Counted from the stretch's first letter, positions 34,634-43,336 are shown. The stretch: DNA of 64,000 bases from Desulforapulum autotrophicum (GCA_020723285.1 DYJE01000007.1:62001-126000); one strand, 5' to 3'. Made by a program: numbers and translations. Notes: generated from the sequence alone by a model not told the origin.

Positions 34634-35548
34634 ATGGAATGGGTCAATTACCAGCATTTGCTTTATTTCTATACGGTTGCAAAGGAAGGAAGCCTTTCCA
34701 AAGCAAGTATGAATCTCCGGCTTGCCCAATCCACCCTCAGCAAACAGATCCACCAGCTCGAACATGTTCTCGGTCATCATCTTTTCTCAAAATCGGGACG
34801 GCGCCTTGTGCTGACCGACAGTGGCCGGATCGCTTTTCGGTATGCGGAAGAGATTTTCGGTCTGGGCATGGAAATGATGGACACGTTCAAGGATCGGCCC
34901 ATCGGAAAACCGATACGGATCACGGTGGGGATTGCGGATGTGGTTCCGAAGCTTGTCGCGGAGCGAGTTCTCATGCCTCTGCTTGAGACACCCAGGGTTT
35001 ACCGCCTTATATGCAAAGAGGGAAAACCGGAACAACTGCTGGTGTCGCTGGCTATGCACGAGCTGGACGTGGTGCTGATGGACGCGCCGTCCAGTACCAA
35101 TGCGAAGGTCAGGGTGTTCAGCCATCTTCTTGGCGAATCTCCGGTCTCTTTTTTTGGGAGCCCTGAATTGGTGGCCAGGTATCGTCAGGACTTTCCAAAG
35201 TCCCTTGCACAGGCCCCGATGCTTCTGCCCACGAACAACACCGTGCTGCGTAGGTCCCTTGAGCAATGGTTCGACCAGCAGGGTATCCGGCCCGATGTGG
35301 TCTGTGAATTCGAAGACAGCGCTCTGCTCAAAGCGTTCGGGCGAAGGGGCGTGGGCCTGTTTCCCGCTGCAACAGCTATTGCAGATGACGTGATCTCCCA
35401 GTACAACGTGGAGTCTGCAGGTGAAGCCACCGGTGTTTTCGAGCATCTTTATGCCGTGACAGTGGACCGGAAGATACAAAATCCGGCTGTTGTGGCTATG
35501 CGTGAAACCGCTCAGAAAATGACCGGCCGGACAAGGGCCGGGGAATGA
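34634..35548 (+). CDS. nhaR: LysR-family regulator, NhaR type
   Basis: The 304-residue protein has an N-terminal winged helix (NYQHLLYFYTVAKEGSLSKASMNLRLAQSTLSKQI) and an effector domain with ITVGIADVVPKLVAERVL and FEDSALLKAFGRRGVGLF, wording close to NhaR, the sodium-responsive activator of nhaA. No sodium/proton antiporter gene is near. The divergent partners are htpX and terC, so it may respond to membrane or ion stress and control those genes. Ribosome site AAGGG, somewhat weak. Confidence is high for LysR, moderate for NhaR. Confidence 0.85.
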   Translation: MEWVNYQHLLYFYTVAKEGSLSKASMNLRLAQSTLSKQIHQLEHVLGHHLFSKSGRRLVLTDSGRIAFRYAEEIFGLGMEMMDTFKDRPIGKPIRITVGIADVVPKLVAERVLMPLLETPRVYRLICKEGKPEQLLVSLAMHELDVVLMDAPSSTNAKVRVFSHLLGESPVSFFGSPELVARYRQDFPKSLAQAPMLLPTNNTVLRRSLEQWFDQQGIRPDVVCEFEDSALLKAFGRRGVGLFPAATAIADDVISQYNVESAGEATGVFEHLYAVTVDRKIQNPAVVAMRETAQKMTGRTRAGE

Positions 35549-35598
35549 GCAACGAGGGGTTTTGCTAAAATACCTGATGGGTTATGGTGTTGTTTTTA

Positions 35599-36222
35599 TC
35601 AACCGTTCACCATGCCCGTGGCGAGAATGGTGAAAACGGTGTCGATGATGTCATCGGCGGCCTGGTCATCCGGTGAACCTGTGGGGCTGTCCAGGCGGTC
35701 GTTGCACAGGGCGTCCACGATGCCCACCAGGGCCAGGGCGGAAAGGTCACGGTTCAGGGGTTTCAGGTAGCCTCGTTCCTGGCCGGTGGCCAGGGTTTCC
35801 TTGATGAAGCCGATGAATTTTTTCCGAACGTTTTTGATTTCCGTGAGGGCGTCGTTGTCGATGCCGCTGGAGAGTTCGTTCACGTAGATCCGTGTGACTT
35901 CGCTGTGCTGGAGATACAGACGGATGGTGCAGGATAAAAGCAGTCTGAAATGCTCGATGAACGGCAGTTCCGATTCCAGTTCACGGCTGATGTTGGCCAT
36001 GATTTCTTCCATGCCCTCGGTGACCGTCGCGGCGAACAGCTTGGATTTGCTGGCGTAATTGTAATAGAGGGTGCCTTTGGCCACCTGGGCGGAAAGGGCG
36101 ATCTCGTCCATGGTGGTCTGATGGTAACCTTTTTCGGAAAAGATTTTTTTGGCCGCTTCGAGGATGCTTTGCTGCTTGGTCATATGTTCGAGCCTGGTTT
36201 TGTTGATCAGCCTGATTACCAT
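35599..36222 (-). CDS. TetR-family transcriptional regulator
   Basis: The 207-residue protein has an N-terminal TetR helix-turn-helix (AAKKIFSEKGYHQTTMDEIALSAQVAKGTLYYNYASKSKLF, residues about 23-63) and an all-helical ligand domain. The start at 36222 follows AGGGG; ATG 36183 (MTKQQSIL) is an alternative. It lies beside the FGGY kinase on the same strand. Three copies of the palindrome ACTGAC-N2-GTCAGT, of typical TetR-operator size, lie at 20655, 38064 and 38781, and none stands before tetR itself. It is the best candidate for binding them, without autoregulation. The ligand is unknown but may be the hydrophobic compound carried by the nearby FadL-type channel. Confidence 0.88.
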   Translation of the reverse strand: MVIRLINKTRLEHMTKQQSILEAAKKIFSEKGYHQTTMDEIALSAQVAKGTLYYNYASKSKLFAATVTEGMEEIMANISRELESELPFIEHFRLLLSCTIRLYLQHSEVTRIYVNELSSGIDNDALTEIKNVRKKFIGFIKETLATGQERGYLKPLNRDLSALALVGIVDALCNDRLDSPTGSPDDQAADDIIDTVFTILATGMVNG

Positions 36223-36389
36223 GGAACCCCTGTCCGTCTGTTGTGATGAGTATAATCTCCGATGACCGACCTTTGCCGAATCTAAGACCGCATGATGAAG
36301 TCTTTGATTGAAGGCGGTTTCATCCGGATTTTTTTTTAAATTCCATATCTACAACAGAGGGTTGCTTAAAATCAACCACCTTTAACACA

Positions 36390-37991
36390 TCACGGACGCT
36401 CCGGTTCATTGAGTGCCCGGAAAAGATGCCGGTTGGCCTTGTAAAGACCGGTGAACACCCGGAAATTGCGCTCGTACACCTTTCGTGTTCCCGGTCTTGG
36501 CTGATAGGTTTCCCCCATGGGAATCATGGGCTTGGCGTCCTCGAAACGGTTGAGGAGTCCAAGGCCCACGGCGCAGACCACGGCGGCTCCGGCTGTTCCG
36601 ATATCCTGGGGGTACTTGACGGTCCTGACAGTTCGTCCCAGGACATCGGCCATGACCTGACACCACACACTGGACCGCGCGCCGCCGCCCACGAAACAGA
36701 CGCTGTCGTTCCGGGGAATTTTCTTTTCCATGGCTTCGAGGATCCATCGTTTGTGGTAGGCCACACCCTCCACCACGGCCCTGACCATCTGCCGTTTTCC
36801 CGTGGTCATGCCGAGGTTGAAGAACATGCCCCGTGCGTGGGTGTCTTCCCGGGGTGCCCGGTTGCCGTGGAGCCAGGGCGTGAAGATCAGGTTGCCCGCG
36901 CCGGGACCGGTTTCTTCAACGGCCTGGTTGAGCAGGGCGTACAACCCGTCCAGCTGTTCCGGCAGGTCTTTCCGGTCTTTCAGGTAGACCCCGATTTCAT
37001 CCAGGGCCAGGTGGTCGCGGACCCACTGGAGGCAGGCCCCGGATGTTTCCTGTTCACCGATGTAGTTGTACCGTCCGGGAATGGCCCCGAAGATGGAGGC
37101 CATGAAATTGCCGATATCGAGAAGCCGTCTGTCCACGTTGGAGGAGACCCAGCCCGAGGTTCCCACGTACACATGGGTGTCGAACGGTGCAAGGCATCCT
37201 GAACCGATGGCGGCCATGGACACGTCGCCCCCGCCGCCGAAAACCGGAAGCCCGGAAACAAGGCCCAGATCCCTGGCCGCCGTTTCCGTGAGATGACCCA
37301 CCACGTCCGTGGCGCTGACCACGTTTGGGAGGTGGGCCGTATCCACGCCGAACATCCGGCAGAGCCCTTTATGCCATCCTTCCTTGCCGGGCCGGGTGTC
37401 GTAGATAAAGGTGACGTGGGCCGAATCCCGGGTCATGCCGCAGACACCGGTGCACCGGAGAATCAGGTAGTCTTTCACGTCCATCCAGGTATGGAGTCGG
37501 CTGAACACCTCCGGTTCGTTTTCACGGACCCAGTGGTATTTCCATAAAGGGTCCTTGGGCGTTGCGGCCACTCCTCCGGTGATATATAAGGTTTTCAGAG
37601 CTTTCACGGCGTTCATGCCGCTGATGCGAAAAAGGCCGTGGCCCAGGTTTTCTTTCATCTGTTTTACGGCACGGCCGTCCATGTAAACCATGGGATTTCG
37701 CAGGGAGTGTCCGCGTTCATCCACAAATACCGAACCCTGCATCTGGCAGCAGAAAGAAATCCCGTGGATGTCGGAAGGACGGACCGACGCGGCGGTCAGG
37801 GTCTTTCGTGTGGTTTCGCAAAGGGCCTTCCACCAGTCCTCGACCCGTTGTTCCGCACCTCCGTTTTCGGTCATGAACAGGGGATACTGGGCCATGGCTG
37901 ACGAAACAAGGGAAAGACCCCCGTCAATCCGGTAAAGACAGGTTTTACAGCCGGTGGTGCCCAGATCGTAGGTGATAACCAGGGTGGACAT
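36390..37991 (-). CDS. FGGY-family carbohydrate kinase (xylulokinase-like)
   Basis: The 533-residue kinase starts MSTLVITYDLGTTGCKTCLY, the FGGY phosphate-1 motif, behind GAGG. The second half contains GGGGDVSMAAIGSG, YVGTSGWVSS and the FGGY signature FVGGGARSSVWCQVMADVLG. It phosphorylates a sugar or polyol; closeness to XylB is by wording only. The frame is open to 38063, but the -10 box (38029-38034) lies inside that extension, which rules out the upstream starts. Its promoter carries the TetR-type palindrome six bases upstream of -35. No isomerase gene is present nearby, so this is not an ordinary xylose operon. Confidence 0.88.
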   Translation of the reverse strand: MSTLVITYDLGTTGCKTCLYRIDGGLSLVSSAMAQYPLFMTENGGAEQRVEDWWKALCETTRKTLTAASVRPSDIHGISFCCQMQGSVFVDERGHSLRNPMVYMDGRAVKQMKENLGHGLFRISGMNAVKALKTLYITGGVAATPKDPLWKYHWVRENEPEVFSRLHTWMDVKDYLILRCTGVCGMTRDSAHVTFIYDTRPGKEGWHKGLCRMFGVDTAHLPNVVSATDVVGHLTETAARDLGLVSGLPVFGGGGDVSMAAIGSGCLAPFDTHVYVGTSGWVSSNVDRRLLDIGNFMASIFGAIPGRYNYIGEQETSGACLQWVRDHLALDEIGVYLKDRKDLPEQLDGLYALLNQAVEETGPGAGNLIFTPWLHGNRAPREDTHARGMFFNLGMTTGKRQMVRAVVEGVAYHKRWILEAMEKKIPRNDSVCFVGGGARSSVWCQVMADVLGRTVRTVKYPQDIGTAGAAVVCAVGLGLLNRFEDAKPMIPMGETYQPRPGTRKVYERNFRVFTGLYKANRHLFRALNEPERP

Positions 37992-38028
37992 GGATGCCTC
38001 GTTTGGGTGAAGGTTTTTGATTGACATC

Positions 38029-38088
38029 ACTATAGGAAAGCGCCTAAGGTGTGTCAAGTTCAAACTGACTGGTCAGTACAAATATAAC
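38029..38088. promoter_or_regulatory. Divergent promoters of FGGY kinase and HAD gene with TetR-type operator, copy 2
   Basis: On the minus strand TTGACA (38052-38057) and TATAGT (38029-38034), spacer 17, drive the kinase; the palindrome ACTGACTGGTCAGT (38064-38077) lies six bases upstream. On the plus strand TATAAC (38083-38088) with TTCAAA (38059-38064) as a weak -35 would drive the HAD gene, and there the palindrome lies between the two boxes, where binding should block transcription. Confidence 0.75.
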
Positions 38089-38102
38089 AGGGAGTTGTCA
38101 CG

Positions 38103-38771
38103 GTGGAGAAACGAGCGGCTTTTTTTGATTTTGACCGGACCTTGATCACCGGAGACAGCCAGAGCCTCGAATTACGTCACATCCTTAAAACCGGAGTCCC
38201 GTCACGGATGTTTTATCCCCGGCTTCTGCTGGCCGCCGCCGCGGATGTGCTGTACCATGTGGGCCTTGTGTCACCCCGCATCCACAACCTTGCGTATCTC
38301 AGGACTTACCGCCATGTGGCACTGAAGGACATCGAGGCCAGGGGACGGGAACTTTTCGAAAACGTCATTTGCCGCGCATTCATTCCCGGAACCATGAACC
38401 TCCTTGAGCGCCATGTCCGCGATGGGACACTGATCGTTATTGTCTCCGCCACCACCTGCCAGATCCTTGAACCGGCGGTCCGGGCCGTTCAGCCTGATTT
38501 TGCTCTGTGCACCGGTCTTGCGGTGGATAACTGTGGCCGGTGCACGGGGTATCCCCAGGGAGACATCTGCATCGGAGAGGAGAAGGCGAAACAGGTGAAA
38601 GCCCTTGCCCTGGAACAGGACATCGACCTATCTTCATCCTTTGCCTACTCCGACCATCATGCGGATCTTCCCCTTCTGGAAGCTGTGGGATTTCCGGCGG
38701 CGGTCAACCCTACACCGCGGCTTTTGAAACTGGCCAAGTCCCGTCAATGGCCGGTGCATCGCTTTTTCTGA
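38103..38771 (+). CDS. HAD-superfamily IB phosphatase
   Basis: The 222-residue protein starts with GTG at 38103 behind AGGGAG. HAD motif I is AAFFDFDRTLITGDS, motif II is IVIVSATTCQI, and the last motif is AYSDHHADLPLLEAVG. It belongs to the IB group that includes SerB-like and lysophospholipid phosphatases, with a helical cap of about 100 residues containing hydrophobic stretches (RLLLAAAADVLYHVGLV). It probably removes phosphate from a small or amphipathic substrate. It is transcribed divergently from the kinase across the shared palindrome and ends ten bases before the operator of the FadL-type gene. Confidence 0.85.
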   Translation: MEKRAAFFDFDRTLITGDSQSLELRHILKTGVPSRMFYPRLLLAAAADVLYHVGLVSPRIHNLAYLRTYRHVALKDIEARGRELFENVICRAFIPGTMNLLERHVRDGTLIVIVSATTCQILEPAVRAVQPDFALCTGLAVDNCGRCTGYPQGDICIGEEKAKQVKALALEQDIDLSSSFAYSDHHADLPLLEAVGFPAAVNPTPRLLKLAKSRQWPVHRFF

Positions 38772-38780
38772 TGGGATTAT

Positions 38781-38830
38781 ACTGACCAGTCAGTTTATGC
38801 TTGACAAGGTCGCGGAACTTTGAATAAGGT
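38781..38830 (+). promoter_or_regulatory. Promoter of the FadL-type gene with TetR-type operator, copy 3
   Basis: ACTGACCAGTCAGT (38781-38794), six bases, then consensus TTGACA (38801-38806). The -10 is weak (TAAGGT at 38825-38830 with an 18-base spacer). The operator and spacer wording (TTTATRCTTGAC) is nearly identical to copy 1. Confidence 0.7.
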
Positions 38831-38909
38831 TCAGTACATACCGTTTATCATCTTGCAGTCACAAACCATAACACAACAAAATGACATGCCGTTGACAAGG
38901 GAGGCTATT

Positions 38910-40211
38910 ATGCGAATCCGAAGGTTGTTTGCCGCAGTGGTTTTTTTCATCCTGGGAACAGGCGATCTTTACGCCAACATCGACAACCTGTCCAACATGA
39001 GCGCCGAATGGATCAGGACAGGAAACAGGAACGCCGCCACCGACGCTGCGGACATCGTGGTTTACAATCCCGGAGCCGTCAGCCTTCTGCCCGACGGGTT
39101 CCAGGTGAACATCGGCAACCAGACCATGATCCGCAAACCCAAACACAGCTACGATCTGGGCATGGGCGCTGAAAGCCACGAGCAGGACGGCACGGACTGG
39201 CTGCTTCCCAACGTCTACATCACCTACAACAAGGACAACTGGGCGCTGTTCGGCGGTTATTACATCCCCGGCGGAGGCGCTGTGGTGGATTATCCCGACG
39301 GGTCCATCACCACAGATATGATCGGGATGTCCACGCTCATCGCCGTTGACCCAATCAATGGTGTCTTTGATGCCTATACAGCGGAGAGCATCAAGGCGGA
39401 ATCGATCTACAACACCCTCACAGTGGGCGGCGCTTACACCCTGAACGACAAGGTCTCCGTGGCCCTGGGTTTGCGCTATATCATGGTCAGAAACAACATC
39501 AAGGCCGGGATTACGGGTTTGAACGATCTGGGCGGTGGAACGTATTATCCCACGGAACTCGATGTGGATGTGGATGAAGAGGACGAGGGCCTGGGCTTTA
39601 TCGCCGGGGTCAACGTAAACCTCACTCCGACGGTTAACCTGGGTCTTCAGTACCAGTCCAAAGTGGGCCTTGACCTTGAAACCCAGGTGAATAAGGACGA
39701 TCTCGGTCAATTTACCAACGGAGAGAAAAACGCCAGGGATTTCCCCGGCATGTTGGGCCTTGGCCTTGGCTTTGATCTGTCGGACAAGCTGTACACCGAA
39801 GTCAACGCCAGTTACTGGTTCCAGAAGGATTGTGACTGGGGCAAGGATGACGCAGGCCGTAACATCGCGGACCTCGCAGGTGATGCCATGTCCGCCGGGA
39901 TCACCGCGTCATACAGGGTTCTTCCCAATCTTCTCGTCAGTGCCGGAACAACGTACACCTATTTTGACTGGAAAGATGCGGATGGATATTATCAGGCGAA
40001 TTTAGGGTCCTACGAAGTGCTTTACACGGACAACTGGCATCTCGGCTGCGGGGTCGCCTACACCCTGATGGACCGCGTGGTGATGAACGTGAGTCTGGCC
40101 AAAACTTTCTGGGACGACAAGGATCTCACGAATTCCCAGATTCCGGGAGCGACCATCAAAACCAGCAACGACACCACCGTGTTCGCCCTGGGTTTCAACA
40201 TCGGTTTTTAA
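38910..40211 (+). CDS. FadL/OmpP1-type outer-membrane transporter
   Basis: The 433-residue protein starts at ATG 38910 behind GGGAGG, giving the signal peptide MRIRRLFAAVVFFILGTGDLYA. The mature part begins NIDNLSNMSAEWIRTGNRNA, like the FadL hatch region, and contains ADIVVYNPGAVSLL, the OmpP1/FadL hallmark NPA-like motif. The remainder alternates hydrophobic beta strands and ends in phenylalanine (ALGFNIGF), the outer-membrane barrel signature. FadL-type channels pass long-chain fatty acids, aromatics and other hydrophobic compounds. It is under the TetR-type palindrome. A secreted partner gene follows after 21 bases. Confidence 0.88.
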   Translation: MRIRRLFAAVVFFILGTGDLYANIDNLSNMSAEWIRTGNRNAATDAADIVVYNPGAVSLLPDGFQVNIGNQTMIRKPKHSYDLGMGAESHEQDGTDWLLPNVYITYNKDNWALFGGYYIPGGGAVVDYPDGSITTDMIGMSTLIAVDPINGVFDAYTAESIKAESIYNTLTVGGAYTLNDKVSVALGLRYIMVRNNIKAGITGLNDLGGGTYYPTELDVDVDEEDEGLGFIAGVNVNLTPTVNLGLQYQSKVGLDLETQVNKDDLGQFTNGEKNARDFPGMLGLGLGFDLSDKLYTEVNASYWFQKDCDWGKDDAGRNIADLAGDAMSAGITASYRVLPNLLVSAGTTYTYFDWKDADGYYQANLGSYEVLYTDNWHLGCGVAYTLMDRVVMNVSLAKTFWDDKDLTNSQIPGATIKTSNDTTVFALGFNIGF

Positions 40212-40232
40212 CGCGATGACAGGAATGCCACG

Positions 40233-40952
40233 ATGAATCTCAAACCATGGATTCGAACAGCTTTGGCCGGGTTGCTGCTGATGGCGGTTTGCAGTCCGGT
40301 CATGGCTGAGGATGCTGTACCGGATACTGCTGAAAAAATCCGCTGGATCGAGACCCGGCTTTCCGAAGCCGGGCGTCCGGCCAAAGTATGGCAGTACGGC
40401 TGGACCGCCGCTTTCGGCAGCATGACCGCTTTATACACCGCCGACGCCCGGTCCAGAGACGGCAAGGACGAGAAGGAGGAACGCCATGACGCTGTGGTGA
40501 ACGCCGCCTCGTCCTTTCTCGGTGTCTGTGGGATGATCATGGACCCCATGGACACCTGGAAAGCGGCCGACCGTCTGAAAAATCTGCCTGAAAGCAACGA
40601 GACCGAACGCCAGATCAAACTGAAAGACGCCGAAGACCTGCTCCGCAATGCCGCCGAACGCGAAGTCCGGGGCCGCTCTTGGCAAACCCACGCCCTGGCC
40701 GGTCTGGTGAACCTTGCCGCAGGCATCGCCGTGGCCACCGACAACCGCCGTTACGGCGACGGTTTCGCCATGTTCGCAGGTGGCATGCTTGTTTCGGAAA
40801 TCCAGATCTTCACCACACCCCAGAAAGCCCGGAAAGCCTGGGACGAATACCGTCAAGGGACAGCTCCCGCAGCCGGAGAATCACAGGGCAAGGCCGCCCG
40901 TCTTGCTGTCACGCCCTTTTCACGGGGTATAGCTGTGAGCGGTTGTTTCTGA
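40233..40952 (+). CDS. Secreted hypothetical protein downstream of FadL-type gene
   Basis: The 239-residue protein has a clear signal peptide (MNLKPWIRTALAGLLLMAVCSPVMAED). The mature protein is Ala-rich and helical with two hydrophobic stretches (WTAAFGSMTALYTA and AGLVNLAAGIAVATD), so it may be anchored in or lie against a membrane. I do not recognise the family. Its position 21 bases after the FadL-type gene implies cotranscription and a role in the same uptake process, perhaps as a periplasmic acceptor or accessory; that is inference. The only cysteines are one near the signal peptide, one in LGVCGMI and one next to last. Confidence 0.75.
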   Translation: MNLKPWIRTALAGLLLMAVCSPVMAEDAVPDTAEKIRWIETRLSEAGRPAKVWQYGWTAAFGSMTALYTADARSRDGKDEKEERHDAVVNAASSFLGVCGMIMDPMDTWKAADRLKNLPESNETERQIKLKDAEDLLRNAAEREVRGRSWQTHALAGLVNLAAGIAVATDNRRYGDGFAMFAGGMLVSEIQIFTTPQKARKAWDEYRQGTAPAAGESQGKAARLAVTPFSRGIAVSGCF

Positions 40953-40997
40953 CAAGAATATGCACCGATAATATTTATCCAGGGCAGCTCATTTTTG

Positions 40998-41050
40998 TTG
41001 ATTATAATCAATACATGTGGTTGAAATAAAAATATGTTGATTATAAATAA
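40998..41050. promoter_or_regulatory. AT-rich palindromic repeats upstream of the DUF4143 ATPase
   Basis: TTGATTATAATCAA (40998-41011) is a perfect 14-bp palindrome and contains TATAAT. A second, half-matching copy TTGATTATAAATAA starts at 41037. They lie 18-70 bases upstream of the ATPase start and may be an operator or an upstream-activating site. Confidence 0.45.
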
Positions 41051-41067
41051 AAGAAAATGGTGGTGTC

Positions 41068-42273
41068 ATGAATATACCGGAGTATATAGAACGGCCCTTG
41101 TATATGGATCGGGTCATGCAGTATGTCCGCAAAGACATCATCAAGGTTTTCGTCGGGCAGAGAAGGGTGGGGAAAAGCTATCTGTTGTTTCAAATGATGG
41201 ACCGGATTTCGGCTTTGGACCCTGACGGGGACCTGATCTATATCAACAAGGAGCTTTACGAGTTTTCAGAGATCCGGACCGCCGGTGACCTGATGGATTA
41301 TATAGCAGCCCGGAGAAGGACAGGGCACACCCTTTCGCTTTTTATCGACGAGTTGCAGGATATCGACGGGTTCGAAACCGCTTTGCGCAGTCTTCAGGCC
41401 GAAGGAAATGCGGATATCTACGTCACCGGCAGCAATGCGAAAATGCTTTCCGGGGAGCTTGCGACGTACCTGTCCGGGCGGTATGTGGAGATCAAGGTTT
41501 ACGGACTGACCTATAATGAATTTTTGACTTTCCACGGTGCAAAACCGGGCCATTCAAGCCTGGAAAACTACCTGAAATTCGGCGGACTTCCCTACCTGAA
41601 ACATCTTCCGATGGATGAAACGGTGGTGTTCGATTACCTGAGAAATGTGGTCGACGCGATTCTTCTCAAGGATATCGTTTCGAGATACGACATCCGTAAT
41701 GTGTCATTCCTGCAACGGCTGACACGGTTTCTTGCAGATAACGTGGGCAGTCTGGTCACGGCCCGGAAGATCAGCGAGTACCTCAAGTCACAGAAGATAA
41801 CCCTTTCCCACAACATGGTGATCAACTACCTGATCTATCTGTCAAATGCCTTGCTCGTCCTTCCTGCGAGACGCTTTGATATCGTGGGGAAAAAAGTATT
41901 CGAGATCGGGGAAAAATACTATTTCGAAGATCTTGGCATCCGCCACGCGCTGATCGGATACCGTTCCACTGACATCAACAAGATCCTTGAAAACGTGGTG
42001 TTCATGCACCTGAAGGCTGCGGGCTGGGATGTCACGGTGGGTCAGCTCGGCGGAAAGGAAGTGGATTTCGTTTGCGAAAAAGGAGGGGAACGTCTTTATA
42101 TTCAGGTGGCGTATCTTATCCCCGACGAAACGGTCAGGAACAGGGAGTTCGGCAATCTTCTGGCGATTCCTGACAATTTCCCCAAGAAGGTGGTTTCCAT
42201 GGATGCGGTGGCCGGTGGGACGCACCTCGGTATCGAACATGTTTCACTGGCGAATTTTTTGGGTTCGATCTGA
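41068..42273 (+). CDS. AAA-14/DUF4143 family ATPase
   Basis: The 401-residue protein has an N-terminal P-loop VFVGQRRVGKSYLLFQMM (Walker A, residues about 27-44), Walker B LSLFIDELQDID and a sensor GSNAKMLSGELATYLSGRY, then a C-terminal DUF4143 domain with VGQLGGKEVDFVCEK, a nuclease-like segment found in these proteins. Such ATPases are common, patchily distributed genes, often mobile and thought to be linked to restriction or defence; their activity is not defined. The upstream region is much richer in A+T than the neighbours, which hints at acquisition. It is a single gene. Confidence 0.88.
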   Translation: MNIPEYIERPLYMDRVMQYVRKDIIKVFVGQRRVGKSYLLFQMMDRISALDPDGDLIYINKELYEFSEIRTAGDLMDYIAARRRTGHTLSLFIDELQDIDGFETALRSLQAEGNADIYVTGSNAKMLSGELATYLSGRYVEIKVYGLTYNEFLTFHGAKPGHSSLENYLKFGGLPYLKHLPMDETVVFDYLRNVVDAILLKDIVSRYDIRNVSFLQRLTRFLADNVGSLVTARKISEYLKSQKITLSHNMVINYLIYLSNALLVLPARRFDIVGKKVFEIGEKYYFEDLGIRHALIGYRSTDINKILENVVFMHLKAAGWDVTVGQLGGKEVDFVCEKGGERLYIQVAYLIPDETVRNREFGNLLAIPDNFPKKVVSMDAVAGGTHLGIEHVSLANFLGSI

Positions 42274-42347
42274 ATGCTCCGGGATCGGAAGAAGACATTC
42301 AGCGATCGTTGGGAAACGAAAAAAACGTCATGCAAGGGTATAGGCTT

Positions 42348-42379
42348 ATGGGCCTACCCTCGTTTGAAGGGAGGCCCAT
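42348..42379. terminator. Strong hairpin between convergent ATPase and nitroreductase genes
   Basis: ATGGGCCT-A-CCCT (42348-42360) pairs with AGGGAGGCCCAT (42368-42379), 12 bp with one bulged A and a seven-base loop. Neither strand has a good T run, so it may end transcription weakly or be a stray repeat. Confidence 0.5.
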
Positions 42380-42476
42380 AATCGACTGTAAAAGCAATGT
42401 GATCTGATTCAGATTTTTGAGATTGGAAACGGCATCAACCGGCTCCGGGACTATGTCTTATGATATGGATGGGGTA

Positions 42477-43016
42477 TCAGGACGGCCGGATTTTGCCGTA
42501 TATTCCGTCGTGGATTTTGTTGAAGTTCAAGGTGTCACGGGTGTGGCCCGGCAGACTTTCCGCCGGATAACCCACGGCGATGATGCAGGCCACTTCAAGG
42601 TGTGATGGAATCCGGAGGAGTTCCGCCACGCGCTCTGACGCCGATTGCCCTTCCTTGTAATCCCTTTTTCTGACCTGGATCCAGCAGGTTTTAAGGGCCA
42701 TGCTTTCAGCGGCGAGCTGGATGTACGTTGCGGCGATGGAGGTGTCTTCCACCCAGACGTCGCAGACCTTGGGATCGGCCACAACGACGATGCCTAAGGG
42801 GGCGTTCTTGAGAAAGGTCGCGCCGTGGGGTTTGCAGGCGGCCAGCTGCTCAAGCATGGCCTTATCCTGGACCAGGATGAATTCCCAGGGGTTGTAGCCC
42901 CTGGACGAAGGGCTTCTCAAAGCTGCTTCCATCAGGATGTCGATTTTGTCGGGTTCCACGGGTTTGGACAGGAATTGTCGGATGCTGCGTCTCGCTTTGA
43001 TCATCGAAAAGAACAT
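42477..43016 (-). CDS. Nitroreductase-family FMN oxidoreductase
   Basis: The 179-residue protein shows the family FMN-binding start IKARRSIRQFLSKPVEPD, ALRSPSSRGYNPWEFILV and a C-terminal ACIIAVGYPAE segment. These enzymes reduce nitro groups, quinones or flavins with NAD(P)H; the small size (about 180 residues) matches the single-domain type common in anaerobes. The start follows AAGGTGAT. It is a single gene between the ATPase and rpsA. Substrate cannot be told. Confidence 0.9.
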   Translation of the reverse strand: MFFSMIKARRSIRQFLSKPVEPDKIDILMEAALRSPSSRGYNPWEFILVQDKAMLEQLAACKPHGATFLKNAPLGIVVVADPKVCDVWVEDTSIAATYIQLAAESMALKTCWIQVRKRDYKEGQSASERVAELLRIPSHLEVACIIAVGYPAESLPGHTRDTLNFNKIHDGIYGKIRPS

Positions 43017-43274
43017 GGTATCACCTTAAATCTTTGGGTTAAATCAAAAAAAGGCTTCAGGCTCGCGTCTGGTTCGACGACCCGGATGGCGGGGGCAGGG
43101 AGGGTATGCACATCAGCCTGGCCGACACCGGGTATTAAACAGGATGGGGCAGAGAACCCATCGAGATGCATTTTTTTATGAGAGCATCCCTGAGCGGCGG
43201 ATGCCTTCAAGGGTTTCAAGGATGCTTTTTATTTCCCGCAACGTTATGTTTCTTAAGTATCTTGTATATCTATA

Positions 43275-43307
43275 GAGGAAAAGACCGGATTCGCAAGGGG
43301 AATCCGG
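43275..43307 (-). terminator. rpsA terminator
   Basis: CCGGATT (43285-43291) pairs with AATCCGG (43301-43307), nine-base loop; on the minus strand it is followed by TCTTTTCCTCT. It lies 30 bases beyond the rpsA stop. Confidence 0.8.
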
Positions 43308-43336
43308 CCAATACTTTACGGAGTGAACGACGCCGG

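Noticed and set aside
34547-34780. Minus-strand frame at the start of the LysR gene
   Set aside because: Antisense to the conserved helix-turn-helix region of the regulator.
36300-36350. Possible terminator with a T run between tetR and the FGGY kinase
   Set aside because: The T run is on the plus strand while both genes are on the minus strand, and the stem is weak.
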